From: Bacteroidales bacterium UBA1077
Lineage (GTDB): Bacteria > Bacteroidota > Bacteroidia > Bacteroidales > UBA932
Reading direction: 5' to 3'
Assembly (NCBI GenBank): GCA_002314195.1
Contig: DCCQ01000018.1
Coordinates: 1-64,000 of the forward strand
DNA: 64,000 nt
Shown here: in pieces, positions 45,432 to 53,855 of the stretch
Numbering within the stretch: the stretch's first letter is position 1
Layout of the letters: every line of letters starts with the position of its first letter
Translations under genes and position numbers: made by a program
Notes under the pieces: model-generated
Seen by the model: only the letters and a program-made list of their open reading frames with translations
Database searches by the model: none
Told to the model about the DNA's origin: nothing

Positions 45432-46739
45432 ATGAAACAACTTGACGTAAATCTGATGCATCCAGCCGAGCAGATCGCAATCATCATCGGCAGGATCTAT
45501 CGCAGCGAGATGACCACCACCTCCGGCGGAAACCTCTCCATTATGGACGAGAACGGAGACATGTGGATCACTCCGGCAGCGATTGACAAAGGTTCGCTGA
45601 CTCCTGCGGACATTATGTGCGTGAAGGCCGACGGCACCATCGTAGGCCCTCACAGACCTTCTTCCGAGTACCCGTTCCACAAGGCCATCTACAAGATGAA
45701 CCCGCATATTCATTCTGTGATCCATGCCCATCCTCCAGGACTGGTGACATTCAGTATGGTCCATCAGGTGCCTGACACGAGCATAATTCCTCAGGCGCGA
45801 GAGACCTGCGGCCCGGTGGGATTCGCTGAATATGCCCTCCCGGGAAGCGAGCTTCTGGGGAAGAAGATTGTGGCTGAGTTCAAGAAGAATCCAGACTACA
45901 AGGCTGTCATTATGGAAAACCACGGAGTAGTGGTTGCCGGTAATGACATCGCCGACGCTTACCAGAGATTCGAGACCCTTGAGCTTTGCGCCCGCACTAT
46001 CCTGAACGCCAAGACTTTGGGCGAGCCTAAGTACCTCAGCGAGGATCAGATACTCCAGCATGAGAAAGCTGTCAACACTCCGTTCCAGCACTTCATGAAC
46101 GTCACCCACCCTTCAGATGAAAGGGCAATCCGCTCTGAGATCTGCAAGATTGTCCGCAGGGCATGCTCGCAGGGCCTTATGTGCAGTTCTTACGGCACTG
46201 CATCCGTGCGCTGGAGAGGCAATGACTTCCTCATCACCCCGTCCAGCATGCAGCGTTGGGATCTTGAGCCGGAGGACATCGTTCAGGTAAAGGACGGAAT
46301 GGTTGAGGCGGGAAAGAACGCAAGCCGTTCGGTAGCGCTCCACTATGAAATCTACCGTCGCAACCCGAAGGTCAACTCGATCATCTTGACACAGTCCCCT
46401 GCTCTTATGGGATTCTGCACGACCGGAGTGAAATTCGATGTACGCACCATCCCCGAAAGCTGGATATTCCTTCAGGACATTCCGACATTCCCGTTCGGAA
46501 GCCAGTACAACGAGCATCTGCCCGAACTCGCCGATGAGTTCAAGCACAGGCCGTTCGTGATGCTGGAGAACGATTCTGTTGTGGTGACAGGTGATCAGCT
46601 GATCAACACGTTCGACCGCCTTGAAGTGGCCGATTTCAGTGCCCGTTCGCTGATCCTTGCCGCTCCGCTCGGCAAGCTGAACCCGATCACCGATGAGGAG
46701 ATCGAGGAACTCCGCGTGGCGTTCCACGTGGGAGAATAG
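45432..46739 (+). CDS. Two-domain class II aldolase/adducin protein, second domain degenerate
   Basis: 435 residues made of two aldolase class II domains (1-215 and 216-435). The first keeps the zinc ligands (IHAHPPG, ENHGVVVAG). In the second the equivalent HxH is TQS (ILTQSPALMG) and the NHG is NDS (LENDSVVVTGD), so all three His are lost and this half is presumably structural or regulatory. Third gene of the sugar operon, 69 nt after the aldolase-SDR fusion. Likely a sugar-phosphate aldolase or epimerase. Confidence 0.85.
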   Translation: MKQLDVNLMHPAEQIAIIIGRIYRSEMTTTSGGNLSIMDENGDMWITPAAIDKGSLTPADIMCVKADGTIVGPHRPSSEYPFHKAIYKMNPHIHSVIHAHPPGLVTFSMVHQVPDTSIIPQARETCGPVGFAEYALPGSELLGKKIVAEFKKNPDYKAVIMENHGVVVAGNDIADAYQRFETLELCARTILNAKTLGEPKYLSEDQILQHEKAVNTPFQHFMNVTHPSDERAIRSEICKIVRRACSQGLMCSSYGTASVRWRGNDFLITPSSMQRWDLEPEDIVQVKDGMVEAGKNASRSVALHYEIYRRNPKVNSIILTQSPALMGFCTTGVKFDVRTIPESWIFLQDIPTFPFGSQYNEHLPELADEFKHRPFVMLENDSVVVTGDQLINTFDRLEVADFSARSLILAAPLGKLNPITDEEIEELRVAFHVGE

Positions 46740-46740
46740 T

Positions 46741-46839
46741 TAAAGCAGACATATACTGCCTCCGGTGGTCCTCCCCACTTCGTGGGTCCCCTCCCTCTTC
46801 GGGAGCCAAAGCCACCTACGGCAGTATATGTCTGCTTTA
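46741..46839. repeat. Large cruciform-type inverted repeat with two inner hairpins
   Basis: Perfect 20-bp arms (46741-46760 and 46820-46839), extended by GGTGG/CCACC (46764-46768, 46812-46816). Inside are two hairpins: CCCAC-ttc-GTGGG (46774-46786) and CTCCC-tcttc-GGGAG (46791-46805). It follows the aldolase stop by 1 nt and lies between convergent operons. It may be a bidirectional terminator and/or a non-autonomous mobile repeat. Confidence 0.75.
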
Positions 46840-46926
46840 GCCAAAGTATAACTGTAAAACAACTGCCACTTAGAGATACTCTGCGACCGGAATGACATAT
46901 TCAAAGGCCGCAAGTCGTATCAGACC

Positions 46927-48204
46927 TTACTCGCCGGCGATGATCTTGGCGTCCTCCTTACGGTCTATTCCGACACGCTTCTCGAAGCGCTCGCGCCTTT
47001 CGAGGAGGGCTTCCTTATGACGGATAACCCAATTCTCAATGTAGATGGCCGCGCAGGAGAGGAAGAAGTAAATGATCGTCTGAAGCACCATCGCCTTCAT
47101 CTGCACATCAGCGGCTCCCATGTCACCACCCGCAGTGCTGAGGTTGATGAAGCCCTGCGCTCCGAATGTTGACGGAAATATGTAGGAGAACCATTTCCAA
47201 AACTCAGGGAATGCGATTGTCGGCCAAGAGCAGCCTGTCAGGAACAGTGCCACCGGAGACATCGCAAGGAAAAGCACGAAAACGGACTCTCTTCTTGTGA
47301 TCAGTGTGCTCCATGTCATGCTGAAGAACACACAGTCCGTGATGAAGAACACCAGCAATGCCAGCACGTCATGGAACTCCCCTCTTTGAGGGATTCCGAA
47401 TATGGCCGGCACGATGAATGCGATGTACATGCCCACGGCAAGGTACAACAGCCAGTAGGCTCCTCCACGGCCAAGAACCACACGTCCGACACCGTGTCCT
47501 TCAAGTCTGTCAGGAAGCGAGGCGAAGCTGCGGTTCCTCTCCCTTGCGGTTCCGACCAGCAGCGACATTCCGTAGAACAACGTCTGCTGAATGATGATCA
47601 TCAGAATGGCCGAAATCAGGAAGAAACTGTAATTGAAGGCCCTGTTGTACGGGTTGTTGTCCTCGTACCCAAGCGGTTTCACGGTCTGCGAAATCTGTTG
47701 TTCAGACATACCGGCTGAGGCAAACCTCTGCATCTGAATCTGCCCGACCTCGTGCAGCATCACAAAGTTGGTGGCCATCAGGGCGTTCTTGTAGTATAGG
47801 AAACTACTCATGTCCGCATAGACGGAGAATGTCGCAGTCTCATTTCTCGCAAGTTTCTCGGTGAAATCAGAAGGGAAATAGATGATACCGTTGACCTTGC
47901 GTTCCTGCATCATCTTTTCCGCCTCGGCCATATTCACACATTTGGCGGCGACCTCCACCTCCCTGGAGGCATCTATCTCCCTTATGAAGCGATGGCTGTC
48001 CGGGCTGTCACAATTGTCAACCACCGCGACCGGTGTGTCCGAAAGGATACCGTTCAGATAGACGACATTGTACAACAGCGGATAGGCCAGACCCGCGACA
48101 AGGAAAATCAGCAGCACACCACTGTCAGAGAAAATCTGTCGGAACTCATGACAGAATATGCCCCAGAAGTCCTTGATCCATGTTTTTAAGTATGAATATT
48201 TCAT
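46927..48204 (-). CDS. ABC-2 type efflux permease (YhhJ-like), second copy
   Basis: 425 residues. One N-terminal TM (about 29-50), a large extracytoplasmic loop (residues 55-195), then five TMs, the layout of ABC-2 permeases of the drug/chitin-export type. It lies 5 nt downstream of the related permease and the two probably form a heterodimer. No ATP-binding subunit is encoded nearby. Last gene of the tolC-hlyD-permease-permease operon. Confidence 0.87.
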   Translation of the reverse strand: MKYSYLKTWIKDFWGIFCHEFRQIFSDSGVLLIFLVAGLAYPLLYNVVYLNGILSDTPVAVVDNCDSPDSHRFIREIDASREVEVAAKCVNMAEAEKMMQERKVNGIIYFPSDFTEKLARNETATFSVYADMSSFLYYKNALMATNFVMLHEVGQIQMQRFASAGMSEQQISQTVKPLGYEDNNPYNRAFNYSFFLISAILMIIIQQTLFYGMSLLVGTARERNRSFASLPDRLEGHGVGRVVLGRGGAYWLLYLAVGMYIAFIVPAIFGIPQRGEFHDVLALLVFFITDCVFFSMTWSTLITRRESVFVLFLAMSPVALFLTGCSWPTIAFPEFWKWFSYIFPSTFGAQGFINLSTAGGDMGAADVQMKAMVLQTIIYFFLSCAAIYIENWVIRHKEALLERRERFEKRVGIDRKEDAKIIAGE

Positions 48205-48209
48205 GTCAC

Positions 48210-49382
48210 TTAGTCTTTAGGGAAGTTCTGATGAACATAAGCCTTCTTCAGTCGTGTCAACCCGATGAGAGGCACGAGGATGAACAGAAGCAGATATATC
48301 GCCTGCTTCCACCATCCGGCGAACCCTGCTCCGAAAAAGGCCTCCTGAACATAGAATTCATAGTAATGCCTCAGCGGGAACGCGGCGGCTAACCCCTGAA
48401 TGTAAGGTGGCATCGCCTCAATCGGAAGTGTAAATCCTGAAAGCGAGAATCCTAGCACGCTGTAAAGGGCACCGATACTCAAAGCCAACCTCGGCACCGG
48501 GAGCATCTCAAGGATGAAGATCGCGACCGCTTCACTAGCTAAAATCATCAAGAATATTCCCAAGAACATGTTCCAGATTGATCCGGCTAGCGGGAAATGC
48601 AGCCGATGGTACATCAGCAAGATAAGGATCAGCCCTAACGCTGAGAATGTCAGTGTCCAAACAAGCAGCTTGCCGGCAATTGCGGAAACAATGGAACCTC
48701 CCGAAGTCTGAAGCAGATGACGGGAAGTACCGTACTTCAGCTCTGCACCTAATGAATATATCAGGACGATTATCACTATCATTTCCAACACTCCCGGCAG
48801 AAGAACACTGCTCAGGTAATAGCCATAGTTGGTCGTGGTGTTGCCGATCTGATGCAAATCCACATTGACAGGCTGGATCATGCCCATGATCTGGCTGTCA
48901 TTGTAACCTCTCGCCCTGAACGCCTCTCTCTGCACGGCTCCGTTGGTCAGGTTGACCATCGTGAGCAGATCCTTCCATGCCAACGCTCCACTGACGAAGT
49001 ACAATCCGTTGACATAGAACGTGATCTTAGGCTGTCTGTTTGCCTGGATGTCATCATTCATCCCTACCGGAACGACACACACAGCTGCAATCTTGCCTCT
49101 GTTCATGTCCTCTCTTGCAGCGGCGAACGAATCATAGTGGATGACCTTACCTAATTGAGTAGCATCCAACTGCTGACAGAAATTCCGTGAGGTTGAAGAA
49201 TAATCATAATCCACAAGACCGATCGGAACATCACTAGGCAGGCCAGCCTTCAGAAATGTCAGAAAGAATATGGCGCAGAACGCGACCACGCCCACCGAAC
49301 CCAGAAGATAGAGCGGACGCTGCCGGATTATCCTGAGTTCGCGGCGCGCTACCGCAATGATTCTCTGCCAATTGTTGTTCAT
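48210..49382 (-). CDS. ABC-2 type efflux permease (YhhJ-like), first copy
   Basis: 390 residues with one N-terminal TM, a periplasmic domain with VPVGMNDDIQANRQP, and five C-terminal TMs. A conserved segment ELKYGTSRHLLQTSGG precedes the coupling region. It starts 7 nt after hlyD. Same family as its downstream neighbour but clearly diverged. Confidence 0.87.
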   Translation of the reverse strand: MNNNWQRIIAVARRELRIIRQRPLYLLGSVGVVAFCAIFFLTFLKAGLPSDVPIGLVDYDYSSTSRNFCQQLDATQLGKVIHYDSFAAAREDMNRGKIAAVCVVPVGMNDDIQANRQPKITFYVNGLYFVSGALAWKDLLTMVNLTNGAVQREAFRARGYNDSQIMGMIQPVNVDLHQIGNTTTNYGYYLSSVLLPGVLEMIVIIVLIYSLGAELKYGTSRHLLQTSGGSIVSAIAGKLLVWTLTFSALGLILILLMYHRLHFPLAGSIWNMFLGIFLMILASEAVAIFILEMLPVPRLALSIGALYSVLGFSLSGFTLPIEAMPPYIQGLAAAFPLRHYYEFYVQEAFFGAGFAGWWKQAIYLLLFILVPLIGLTRLKKAYVHQNFPKD

Positions 49383-49389
49383 GATTCCC

Positions 49390-50376
49390 TTATTTTACGA
49401 TGGCGGACATGCCAGGACGGATTCCGTCAACTTTGACATCCGGAACAGCCCTGACCTCAAAAGTCTTGGCATCGTACATTCCTGTCTCCTTGGTCGCTTT
49501 CCATGTAGCGTAAGACTCTCGTACAGCAACATAGTTGACAGTTGCGGGAACCTCCTTGCCGTCAAGCGCCGGGATGATTACAGTAATCTTGTCACCCTGC
49601 TTCATGCCGTGGAGATAGTCCTCACGGACATTGAACGTGAACCAGATGTCGTTCAGATCGGTTACACTGGCAACAGGAGCGCCCTGACCGACAAGTTCAC
49701 CGACCTTAGGAAAGACAGCAGAAATGATTCCGTCTGAAGGAGATGTCAGGTACAGCTCTCCCAAGTAAGACTCAACCTCCATCAACGCACCATTGGCTTG
49801 GTCAACAAGAGCCTGAGCTGAGGCCTTGTCCTCCGCGCGAGCGCCGTTCACCGCCATGTCATACTGACTCTTTGCGGCTTTTGTCTGAGCAACGGCTGCA
49901 TCATACTTGGCCTTGACCTCATCGTATTTCTGGGCGGCGATCACTTTCTGGTCATAAAGTTTCTGAATCCTGTCGAAAGACTTCTTCATCACGTCTTCCT
50001 GCACGAGGGCTGTCTGATAAAGCTCGTAGGCGCCGGCTATCTGCTCCTTGCGGGCACCGTTCTGGGCTTTCCTGCTCTGCGCGCTTACGGCGGCCTTAAC
50101 GGCGTTTGCCTGAGCAAGTTTCGCGCGGACCTCAGGAGAATCGATGAACGCTACCGTGTCTCCCTTGTGAACCATCTGGCCTTCCTTGACATACATCTCC
50201 TCGATTCTGCCAGGGACCTTGCCGGAGACTCTATATTCACTGGCCTCGGCCTCCCCCTGAATTACCAGTGGCTTCGGCTTTGAAACGAAATAGCCGATGA
50301 TGGCTATCAGAAGAATGATCACAATAAGCGCCACAATGCCAATCACCAGATTGTAGCTTTTCTTTTCCTTTTCCAT
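49390..50376 (-). CDS. HlyD/EmrA-type membrane fusion protein
   Basis: 328 residues. One N-terminal TM (8-30), a biotinyl-lipoyl half (IQGEAEASEYRVSGKVPGRI), a coiled-coil hairpin over residues about 75-195 and the second lipoyl half and beta-barrel. It links the two inner-membrane permeases to the TolC-like channel encoded just upstream. Confidence 0.9.
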   Translation of the reverse strand: MEKEKKSYNLVIGIVALIVIILLIAIIGYFVSKPKPLVIQGEAEASEYRVSGKVPGRIEEMYVKEGQMVHKGDTVAFIDSPEVRAKLAQANAVKAAVSAQSRKAQNGARKEQIAGAYELYQTALVQEDVMKKSFDRIQKLYDQKVIAAQKYDEVKAKYDAAVAQTKAAKSQYDMAVNGARAEDKASAQALVDQANGALMEVESYLGELYLTSPSDGIISAVFPKVGELVGQGAPVASVTDLNDIWFTFNVREDYLHGMKQGDKITVIIPALDGKEVPATVNYVAVRESYATWKATKETGMYDAKTFEVRAVPDVKVDGIRPGMSAIVK

Positions 50377-50408
50377 AATATTCTTAGTTTTTTATTATTA
50401 TCTGTTGA

Positions 50409-51935
50409 CTATTTTCCCTGAACGTGGTTGTTACCCTCGGCCTTGTTGAGGTTTGCCGCAAGCATCTGAAGTTCGATTCCCGCGTCAATATATTCAGAAT
50501 GAGCCTTGAGCCATGCGGTCTGGGCGGCGAGGGCGATGTTCGTCTCGATCACACCTTCCTCGAAGCCCACTGTGGCGGTACGAAGGTTCTCTTCGGCGCT
50601 CGCAAGGTTGTTCTGAGCCATCGTGAGTTTTTCGAACGCCTCGCCTTCCTGCTTGCGGAGCTGGGTGACCTGAAGGTTGATCAAATTCTTGGCGTCCTCC
50701 AGCTGAGTCCTGTAAAGAGTTGCCTCAGCCTTTGCCTTACGTGTCTTGCTCAGAGCCTCGAAACCATGGAATATAGGAATATTGACCATCACACCGGCAT
50801 TGAAGAAACCACCCCAATCCTTCTGGAAGCCATTCTTAAGATTAGGGTTGGTCACTGAATATCCCGCCATCAAAGCAATCTTCGGCATCATGTCGGCCCT
50901 CGCCACCCTAACCTTTCCGTCGTAAATCTTGGAGGCAAGCTCAAGACTCTTTGTCTCAGGTCTGTCGGCATAAATCTGTTCAAGATCCTTCCCTGCGCCC
51001 ATCTGCGGAACAGGTATGTCGGAAAGTTCCTCGTCCGCAAGAACGATCTCAGAATTGAGATCAAGGCCTATCTGCTTGCAAAGCAGCATCTTCGCAAGCG
51101 TCAAACCATTGTCGGACTTTGTCTTGAGCATGTCCGCCTCATTGGCCTTCACCTTTATCTGAAGAGCGTCGGACTCAGTTGCCACTCCTTCCTTTACAGA
51201 GAGATCGACGTCATGCTCCATCTTGTGAAGCAGGTCGGCATAAGCGTCCGCAAGTTTCTTCTTGTTCGCGATGGAGACAATCTGCCAATATGCCTGGTCG
51301 ACATCCACGATCACCTGCTGGTACTGCTGCTCGTACTGGGTTTTTGACAGTTCCTCTGCCAACTTGGCAATCTTGTTGGCCGCCACTATCTTTCCGCCCA
51401 TGAACACAGGCTGCTGAACCGTCACTGCTCCGGCGAAGATATTCTGGAGATCAGGATGGAAGGCATCATCAATCTCTTTCCCCAATGCATTTATGGTCTG
51501 AGACATGTCAGTCTGGGACAACGCTCCGAGAACCGTCTGCCACATCGGGCTGTTGGCGTACTCAAGAGCCGCGGCCGGATTGGATTTGATGGCGGTCATA
51601 AGGTTCTGGGCGAAACTTTGGGTCTGCGAATGAACCAGAGTACCCATGTTCTGAAGTTTCTGGGAAGTGGCGTCGCTGACAAGGGCGATGTCATTGGCGT
51701 TGTATATGTATGCGCCGGTGGCCGAGATGTTCGGAAGATAATTCGCAAACGCTATCTTACGGTCGTAGCCGGCCATCTCGATCTTGGTTTCAGCCTGTTT
51801 CAAGGTCTTGTTGTTCTCGACCGCCATTTCGCGGCACTGTTCCAGCGTCAGAGTCTGCTGGGCATTCATCGCCACGGACATCAAAGCCATAGCGACCAAT
51901 GTTGAGATTTTGACAATGTACTTGTTCATATTCAT
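50409..51935 (-). CDS. TolC-family outer membrane efflux protein
   Basis: About 508 residues from ATG 51935 (or 51929), starting MNMNKYIVKISTLVAMALMSVAMNAQ with a signal peptide. The two OEP repeats follow (LTLEQCREMAVENNKTLKQAE near the start; coiled coils around 215-330 and 420-490). It is the first gene of the efflux operon and divergent from an AraC regulator across 179 nt. Confidence 0.9.
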   Translation of the reverse strand: MNMNKYIVKISTLVAMALMSVAMNAQQTLTLEQCREMAVENNKTLKQAETKIEMAGYDRKIAFANYLPNISATGAYIYNANDIALVSDATSQKLQNMGTLVHSQTQSFAQNLMTAIKSNPAAALEYANSPMWQTVLGALSQTDMSQTINALGKEIDDAFHPDLQNIFAGAVTVQQPVFMGGKIVAANKIAKLAEELSKTQYEQQYQQVIVDVDQAYWQIVSIANKKKLADAYADLLHKMEHDVDLSVKEGVATESDALQIKVKANEADMLKTKSDNGLTLAKMLLCKQIGLDLNSEIVLADEELSDIPVPQMGAGKDLEQIYADRPETKSLELASKIYDGKVRVARADMMPKIALMAGYSVTNPNLKNGFQKDWGGFFNAGVMVNIPIFHGFEALSKTRKAKAEATLYRTQLEDAKNLINLQVTQLRKQEGEAFEKLTMAQNNLASAEENLRTATVGFEEGVIETNIALAAQTAWLKAHSEYIDAGIELQMLAANLNKAEGNNHVQGK

Positions 51936-52046
51936 AAATTCTTGTTTTCGATTTTGCGTCAAGCGGTATGCTCCACTACAAATTAATTGCCAAATTTTAC
52001 CATTAGTATGACCATTAGGATTCAACGATTATCAAAAGGTCGAATA

Positions 52047-52062
52047 TTGCGAAATTTTGCAA
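52047..52062. promoter_or_regulatory. Near-palindrome operator between tolC and araC
   Basis: TTGCGAAATTTTGCAA pairs with itself at 7 of 8 positions and covers the -33 element of the araC promoter. Candidate site for the AraC protein or another repressor. Confidence 0.5.
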
Positions 52063-52086
52063 TAACAGGAATATTTTCTAATTTTG
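52056..52086 (+). promoter_or_regulatory. Promoter of the araC-type regulator
   Basis: TTTG (52056-52059), 19 nt, TAATTTTG (52079-52086): exact consensus match. Confidence 0.75.
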
Positions 52087-52114
52087 CCGTCGGACACTAA
52101 AAACATTTTATGAC

Positions 52115-53029
52115 ATGCCTGACTCTTTATTGAATATAGGCCTGAAGCAAATCAGGAAACTTGTCCCCGTCCAGAATGAAGTTCAGCTCGGAGATGACTT
52201 TTTCATCATGGACGTGAAGTACAGCGACAATCTTCAATTTCTGAAATATCCTTGCCGCAGCGATGCGTACATCGCGATTTTCTGCAAATCTGGAGGAATC
52301 AACGTTGAAATCAACCTGCGCTCCTACTCCGTGAGCAAGGGCACTCTGTTCGTCGGAACGCCAGGCAACATCATAAAGATCAACAAGCCGCCAATGGAGG
52401 ACGACGATGATTTCGAGTTCATTGTCGTGGCCATTTCCAAGGAGTATCTTTCTAGCATAAGTTTCGACTTTAAGAAAATTTTCGATGACAGGCTGAAATT
52501 GCTGACAGAACCTTGCGTCCAACTTGACGACAGGAACATCGCTTTCTGTTCCAAGTATTTGGACTTGATCGGGGAGATACTGTCTTCAGACGTGCCGAAC
52601 AAGAGAGAGGCTGTAGGCTCGCTGATCGCGTCTCTGTTCTACGTGCTTGGAGGACTAATGGAGAAGAGTGCGGCCAGAACCCCGGAACTGCCTGGCGCCA
52701 CTGTCAACACGAGGGTAAAACTGATTTTCGAGCATTTCATGACACTCGTCACCGAGCATCACACATCGGAAAGGAACATGGCGTTCTATGCCAGTCATTT
52801 AGGTTTGACTCCAAAGTACCTTTCCAAGCTCATCAAGCAGGTCAGCGGCAGGTCGGCGCCGGACTGGATTGACTCGTTTGTGATTCTGGAAGCCAAGAAT
52901 ATGCTCAAATACACAGACGACAGCATCAAGGAGATTGTGTTCAAGCTACATTTCCCAAATCCGTCCGTTTTCTACAAGTTCTTCAAGGCGCACACCGGGA
53001 TGACGCCGAGCGAATACAGGAATGGATAA
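52115..53029 (+). CDS. AraC-family transcriptional regulator
   Basis: 304 residues. The N-terminal half is a cupin-like sensing domain (YPCRSDAYIAIFCKSGG). The last 100 residues are the double HTH: MAFYASHLGLTPKYLSKLIKQVSG and IKEIVFKLHFPNPSVFYKFFKAHTGMTPSEYR, the family signature. Divergent from the tolC-hlyD-permease operon and most likely its regulator, as is usual for this arrangement in Bacteroidetes. Confidence 0.92.
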   Translation: MPDSLLNIGLKQIRKLVPVQNEVQLGDDFFIMDVKYSDNLQFLKYPCRSDAYIAIFCKSGGINVEINLRSYSVSKGTLFVGTPGNIIKINKPPMEDDDDFEFIVVAISKEYLSSISFDFKKIFDDRLKLLTEPCVQLDDRNIAFCSKYLDLIGEILSSDVPNKREAVGSLIASLFYVLGGLMEKSAARTPELPGATVNTRVKLIFEHFMTLVTEHHTSERNMAFYASHLGLTPKYLSKLIKQVSGRSAPDWIDSFVILEAKNMLKYTDDSIKEIVFKLHFPNPSVFYKFFKAHTGMTPSEYRNG

Positions 53030-53150
53030 GCATAGCCAGAATATCCCCTGGAGTGCGCCAGATAAGCGATTTTGCATTAATTTGTAAGCAAACAGAGGCT
53101 CTTTGATGAATGATTGACGTAAAAATCGTTTTAAAAATTTAACGAAATCC

Positions 53151-53181
53151 TTTGCATATTCAATAAATCTTGATACCTTTG
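53151..53181 (+). promoter_or_regulatory. Promoter of the candidate small RNA
   Basis: TTTG (53151-53154), 19 nt, TACCTTTG (53174-53181). It has the same -7 box and spacing as the tRNA-Gly promoter. Confidence 0.7.
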
Positions 53182-53186
53182 TCCCT

Positions 53187-53281
53187 TGGACAGACAAAAG
53201 TTCTTTTTGTTGTCTATTTGTTAAGTTCGTTTTATATACAACAGGCCGTCGCTTTGGGGAAAGCGGCGGCCTATCAGTTTT
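53187..53281 (+). ncRNA. Candidate small RNA (about 95 nt)
   Basis: Defined by an exact-consensus promoter and a terminator: hairpin GGCCGTCGCTTT-gggg-AAAGCGGCGGCC (53244-53271, one G-U) then TATCAGTTTT. A 5' hairpin with arms AGACAAAAG and TTTTTGTTGTCT lies at about 53191-53214. No ORF of note lies inside. The 3' arm of the terminator can instead pair downstream (53265-53284 with 53289-53308, 20 bp perfect), so it might also be an attenuator, but no plus-strand gene follows. The exact ends are inferred. Confidence 0.5.
53244..53281 (+). terminator. Terminator hairpin of the candidate small RNA
   Basis: 12-bp stem with GGGG loop and a T-rich 3' side. Confidence 0.6.
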
Positions 53282-53308
53282 GCCTTGCGGCAAAACTGAT
53301 AGGCCGCC
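53265..53308. repeat. Perfect 20-bp inverted repeat overlapping the sRNA terminator
   Basis: 53265-53284 and 53289-53308 are exact reverse complements with a 4-nt loop. It shares GGCGGCC with the upstream hairpin, so the two structures are mutually exclusive. Confidence 0.75.
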
Positions 53309-53569
53309 TTAATCCTTTCTCCTCCCGGTCCATGCGGGATAGCCACTATGGAACACGAGTGCCGGATTCCCTGAACCACTTGCGTCGCTCCGCTTCAAAA
53401 TACCGATAAGGTACACCAGCAAGATCATAAGGAGAAAAACGACATTCCAGCAACAAAATGTTATCAGAACACTCCATTCGTAGCCAATGAATGACACCTA
53501 AGCGCAATAATGTCATCCAATACCTCCAATGACAACCTTTTAGTTTTCTTAAAAAGAAGAACCAGTCCT

Positions 53570-53606
53570 AAAAAGAAGGCCTCGCAGAGGATTCCTGCAA
53601 GGCCTT
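53570..53606 (-). terminator. Terminator of tRNA-Ser
   Basis: Minus strand: AAGGCCTTGCAG pairs with CTGCGAGGCCTT (53606-53576) and is followed by CTTTTT. Confidence 0.75.
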
Positions 53607-53609
53607 TTG

Positions 53610-53696
53610 CGGAGAGAACGAGATTCGAACTCGTGATACGGTTACCCGTATGCAGGTTTAGCAAACCTGTGGATTCAGCCACTCTCCCACCTCTCC
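53610..53696 (-). tRNA. tRNA-Ser (anticodon GCU)
   Basis: 87 nt on the minus strand. The acceptor GGAGAGG pairs with TCTCTCC, discriminator G. Anticodon loop TTTGCTAAA gives GCU. The long variable arm (ATACGGGTAACCGTAT) is typical of serine, and the T arm is CGAGTTCGAATCTCG. CCA is not encoded. Confidence 0.95.
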
Positions 53697-53747
53697 GGAT
53701 GTTCTGGCCGAACGGTTGTCAAACCTTTCATTGCTATATTTGGACTA

Positions 53748-53755
53748 CAAAGATA
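53748..53755 (-). promoter_or_regulatory. -7 box of tRNA-Ser
   Basis: TATCTTTG on the minus strand, 51 nt upstream of the tRNA; a TTGG 17 nt further up is the best -33. Confidence 0.5.
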
Positions 53756-53799
53756 CAAATTTTTCTTGGAAACCAAGAAAAAAATGGCAAAAAACTATT

Positions 53800-53855
53800 C
53801 AGCAAAAAAGCCACCCGGATTCCGGATGGCTTCTGGAGCGGAAAACGAGACTTGA
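53800..53855. repeat. Duplicate of the tRNA-Gly 3' end and terminator (copy 1)
   Basis: 56 nt identical to 53951-54006. It contains the last 18 nt of tRNA-Gly plus its terminator hairpin, but no tRNA body follows; the sequence diverges into a GCCCGC-tgac-GCGGGC hairpin. Confidence 0.85.

Larger units (their letters stand above)
53030..53609. other. Intergenic region with candidate small RNA
   Basis: 580 nt between araC and tRNA-Ser. It contains the promoter at 53151-53181, a candidate sRNA ending near 53281, a second overlapping hairpin 53265-53308, and the tRNA-Ser terminator at 53570-53606. A GTG-started 62-codon frame (53309-53497, minus) has a hydrophobic stretch but no RBS and is not called. 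Confidence 0.6.

Noticed and set aside
53309..53497. 62-codon minus-strand frame with a hydrophobic stretch
   Set aside because: It starts with GTG, has no ribosome binding site, lies between the sRNA terminator and tRNA-Ser, and its C-terminal part looks like chance translation of non-coding DNA.
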